From assembly GCA_964593515.1 (NCBI GenBank), contig CAZQJH010000079.1, positions 1 through 7,826 of the forward strand: 7,826 bases of DNA, in the 5' to 3' direction. Positions 6,818-7,826 of this stretch are shown piece by piece; the stretch's first letter is position 1; each line of letters opens with the position of its first letter. Below the pieces are notes generated by a model. That model was not told where the DNA came from and ran no database searches. It saw nothing but the letters and a program-made list of their open reading frames with translations. The stretch comes from JAXJYR01 sp964593515. Its GTDB lineage: Bacteria > Bacillota_I > Bacilli_A > Erysipelotrichales > Erysipelotrichaceae. The translations under genes were made by a program, and so were the position numbers.

Positions 6818-6859
6818 TGTGTTAATTGGGCTTAAAATAAGTTATAATAGTATATAGGA
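6818..6859 (+). promoter_or_regulatory. Probable promoter and ribosome site of the last gene
   Basis: A perfect -10 TATAAT lies at 6843-6848. The -35 is weak: TTGTGT (6818-6823) with 19-base spacing, or an overlapping TGTTAA with 17. AGGA (6856-6859) sits nine bases before the ATG at 6869. This promoter is divergent from the tRNA promoter, and their -35 regions are about 10 bases apart. Confidence 0.55.
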
Positions 6860-6868
6860 TGTGATGTT

Positions 6869-7826
6869 ATGTTATTTAATAAAAAAAATCAAGTAATTAG
6901 CGAAGAACAATATCAAGTTAAAACGCGATTAGTTTATAAGACACTACAAGGTTTATGTAATGTAGGGGTTGTTTACAGTGATGGTTTTGTTTATAATCAT
7001 GCCTTAGGAAATATTTTAGTTAAAGCTAAGATTATATCTTATGAAGATGGGATTATTCAAATTCAATTTACAATGGAACATCGTTTATTAAATAAAGGAA
7101 TAAATGAATTAATTAGTGCAGTAGATAAAAGTTTTAGTGATGCGATTATTACTGCTAGTAAAAGCTTTTATGATCGTATTTTATCACTATATTTATTAGC
7201 TTTACAAAATACTAGTACAACTAAAATAAAAGTTAATTTAAAAGAAAATCATGTTTATCACAGTTTTGCTAGTGATGTATTTTCGATTGGAAAGAAAAAT
7301 AGTGGTATTGATAACTATTTTCCATTCATTAATCAATATTTACCTAAATATCTAGGTAATCATCGAACATGTTTTGTGAAAGTAATGGTCTTATCACAAA
7401 AAGGTAAATTAAAAGCAAAGGTTTTTATTAACCAACAAGAATCAACTTCATTAGCTATGTTCTTATTAAAACAATTAGATATTAAAACGGATAAAAATGA
7501 TTGGGTAGAAAAACAGTATTTCTTCTTTACACAAGAAGCATGGACTTATCAAGAATATCCACATAGTAAAGAGAAAATAAATCAATTAGTTTTAAAAACA
7601 ATGCCTCTTTTAGAAAAATGTTTTCATCAATTTGATATTGATACAGTATATGATATTATGGTTAGAACCATTATTGATCGTAATTTAGCTTGTGAATTAG
7701 TTTATTTTATTCCTGAGATATGTGCTAAATATTACTATAAAGATGTTAAGTTTTACGACTTATTATTTCTAAATAATAGTGAATATGAATGGGAAATAGG
7801 TTGTAGTTGTCTATATAGTTATAATC
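6869..7826 (+). CDS. Unrecognised protein, 3' end outside the window
   Basis: The frame is open from ATG 6869 to the window edge, 319 codons with no stop, so the protein is longer. I do not recognise the family. It starts MLFNKKNQVISEEQYQ and looks soluble, with no signal peptide or membrane helix. It mixes beta-rich stretches (residues about 30-75, with VGVVYSDGFVYNH and IIQIQFTMEH) with helical ones (about 80-115), later has FFFTQEAWTYQEYP, and has several cysteines in the visible C-terminal part (CELVYF, EICAKYYY, GCSCLY). Composition and codon use match the operon genes, with no sign of recent transfer. The start is supported by AGGA nine bases upstream and a TATAAT box, and earlier ATGs at 6859 and 6864 are out of frame. 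The gene is divergent from tRNA-Lys. The visible sequence suggests no enzyme motif, so no function is proposed. Confidence 0.75.
   Translation, partial: MLFNKKNQVISEEQYQVKTRLVYKTLQGLCNVGVVYSDGFVYNHALGNILVKAKIISYEDGIIQIQFTMEHRLLNKGINELISAVDKSFSDAIITASKSFYDRILSLYLLALQNTSTTKIKVNLKENHVYHSFASDVFSIGKKNSGIDNYFPFINQYLPKYLGNHRTCFVKVMVLSQKGKLKAKVFINQQESTSLAMFLLKQLDIKTDKNDWVEKQYFFFTQEAWTYQEYPHSKEKINQLVLKTMPLLEKCFHQFDIDTVYDIMVRTIIDRNLACELVYFIPEICAKYYYKDVKFYDLLFLNNSEYEWEIGCSCLYSYN

Noticed and set aside
3184..7826. tracrRNA anti-repeat, cas genes or leader to the right of the array
   Set aside because: I found no stretch complementary to the repeat 5' half and no cas-like protein. Repeat polarity places them to the left, outside the window.

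Overview
This is an AT-rich window from a low-GC Firmicute. TTA/GAA/AAA-rich codon use, strong GGAGG-type ribosome sites, TAA stops, a type II-A-like CRISPR repeat and a tRNA with encoded CCA all fit Bacillota, possibly Erysipelotrichales. That rank is inference; nothing here fixes genus. TGG is used for tryptophan and TGA is not read through.

Region 1 (1-3183) is the distal part of a large CRISPR array read left to right. It has 36-bp repeats and 30-bp spacers, with 46 intact repeats visible plus a partial repeat at the window edge and a degenerate terminal repeat. There are 46 complete spacers, 40 of them distinct, because a six-spacer block occurs twice. A 100-N assembly gap (2718-2817) interrupts the array, so its true length is unknown. 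The repeat opens with GTTTTAGAG, as in Cas9 type II-A systems. In that orientation the leader, tracrRNA and cas genes should lie left of the window; none is inside it. The array runs directly into a bidirectional hairpin terminator (3182-3209).

Region 2 (3212-3409, minus) is a small two-helix membrane protein gene of the DUF378 type that converges on the array and shares its terminator.

Region 3 (3498-6615, plus) is a tight three-gene operon: a PatB/MalY-type PLP-dependent C-S lyase, the ribosomal protein S12 methylthiotransferase RimO, and a flavodoxin-fold iron-sulfur-type flavoprotein, ending in a hairpin terminator. The set can be read as a sulfur-releasing enzyme, a radical-SAM sulfur-inserting enzyme and a candidate electron carrier, but that link is a hypothesis.

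Region 4 (6645-6809, minus) is a tRNA-Lys(CTT) gene with its own promoter and terminator. Region 5 (6869 to the window end, plus) is the first 319 codons of a protein I do not recognise, transcribed divergently from the tRNA.

The main points for a second look are the duplicated spacer block, two informative spacers (one encodes an exonuclease signature, one spans a ribosome site and start codon), the unusual 3' end of the CRISPR repeat, the possible RimO support operon and the unidentified last gene.
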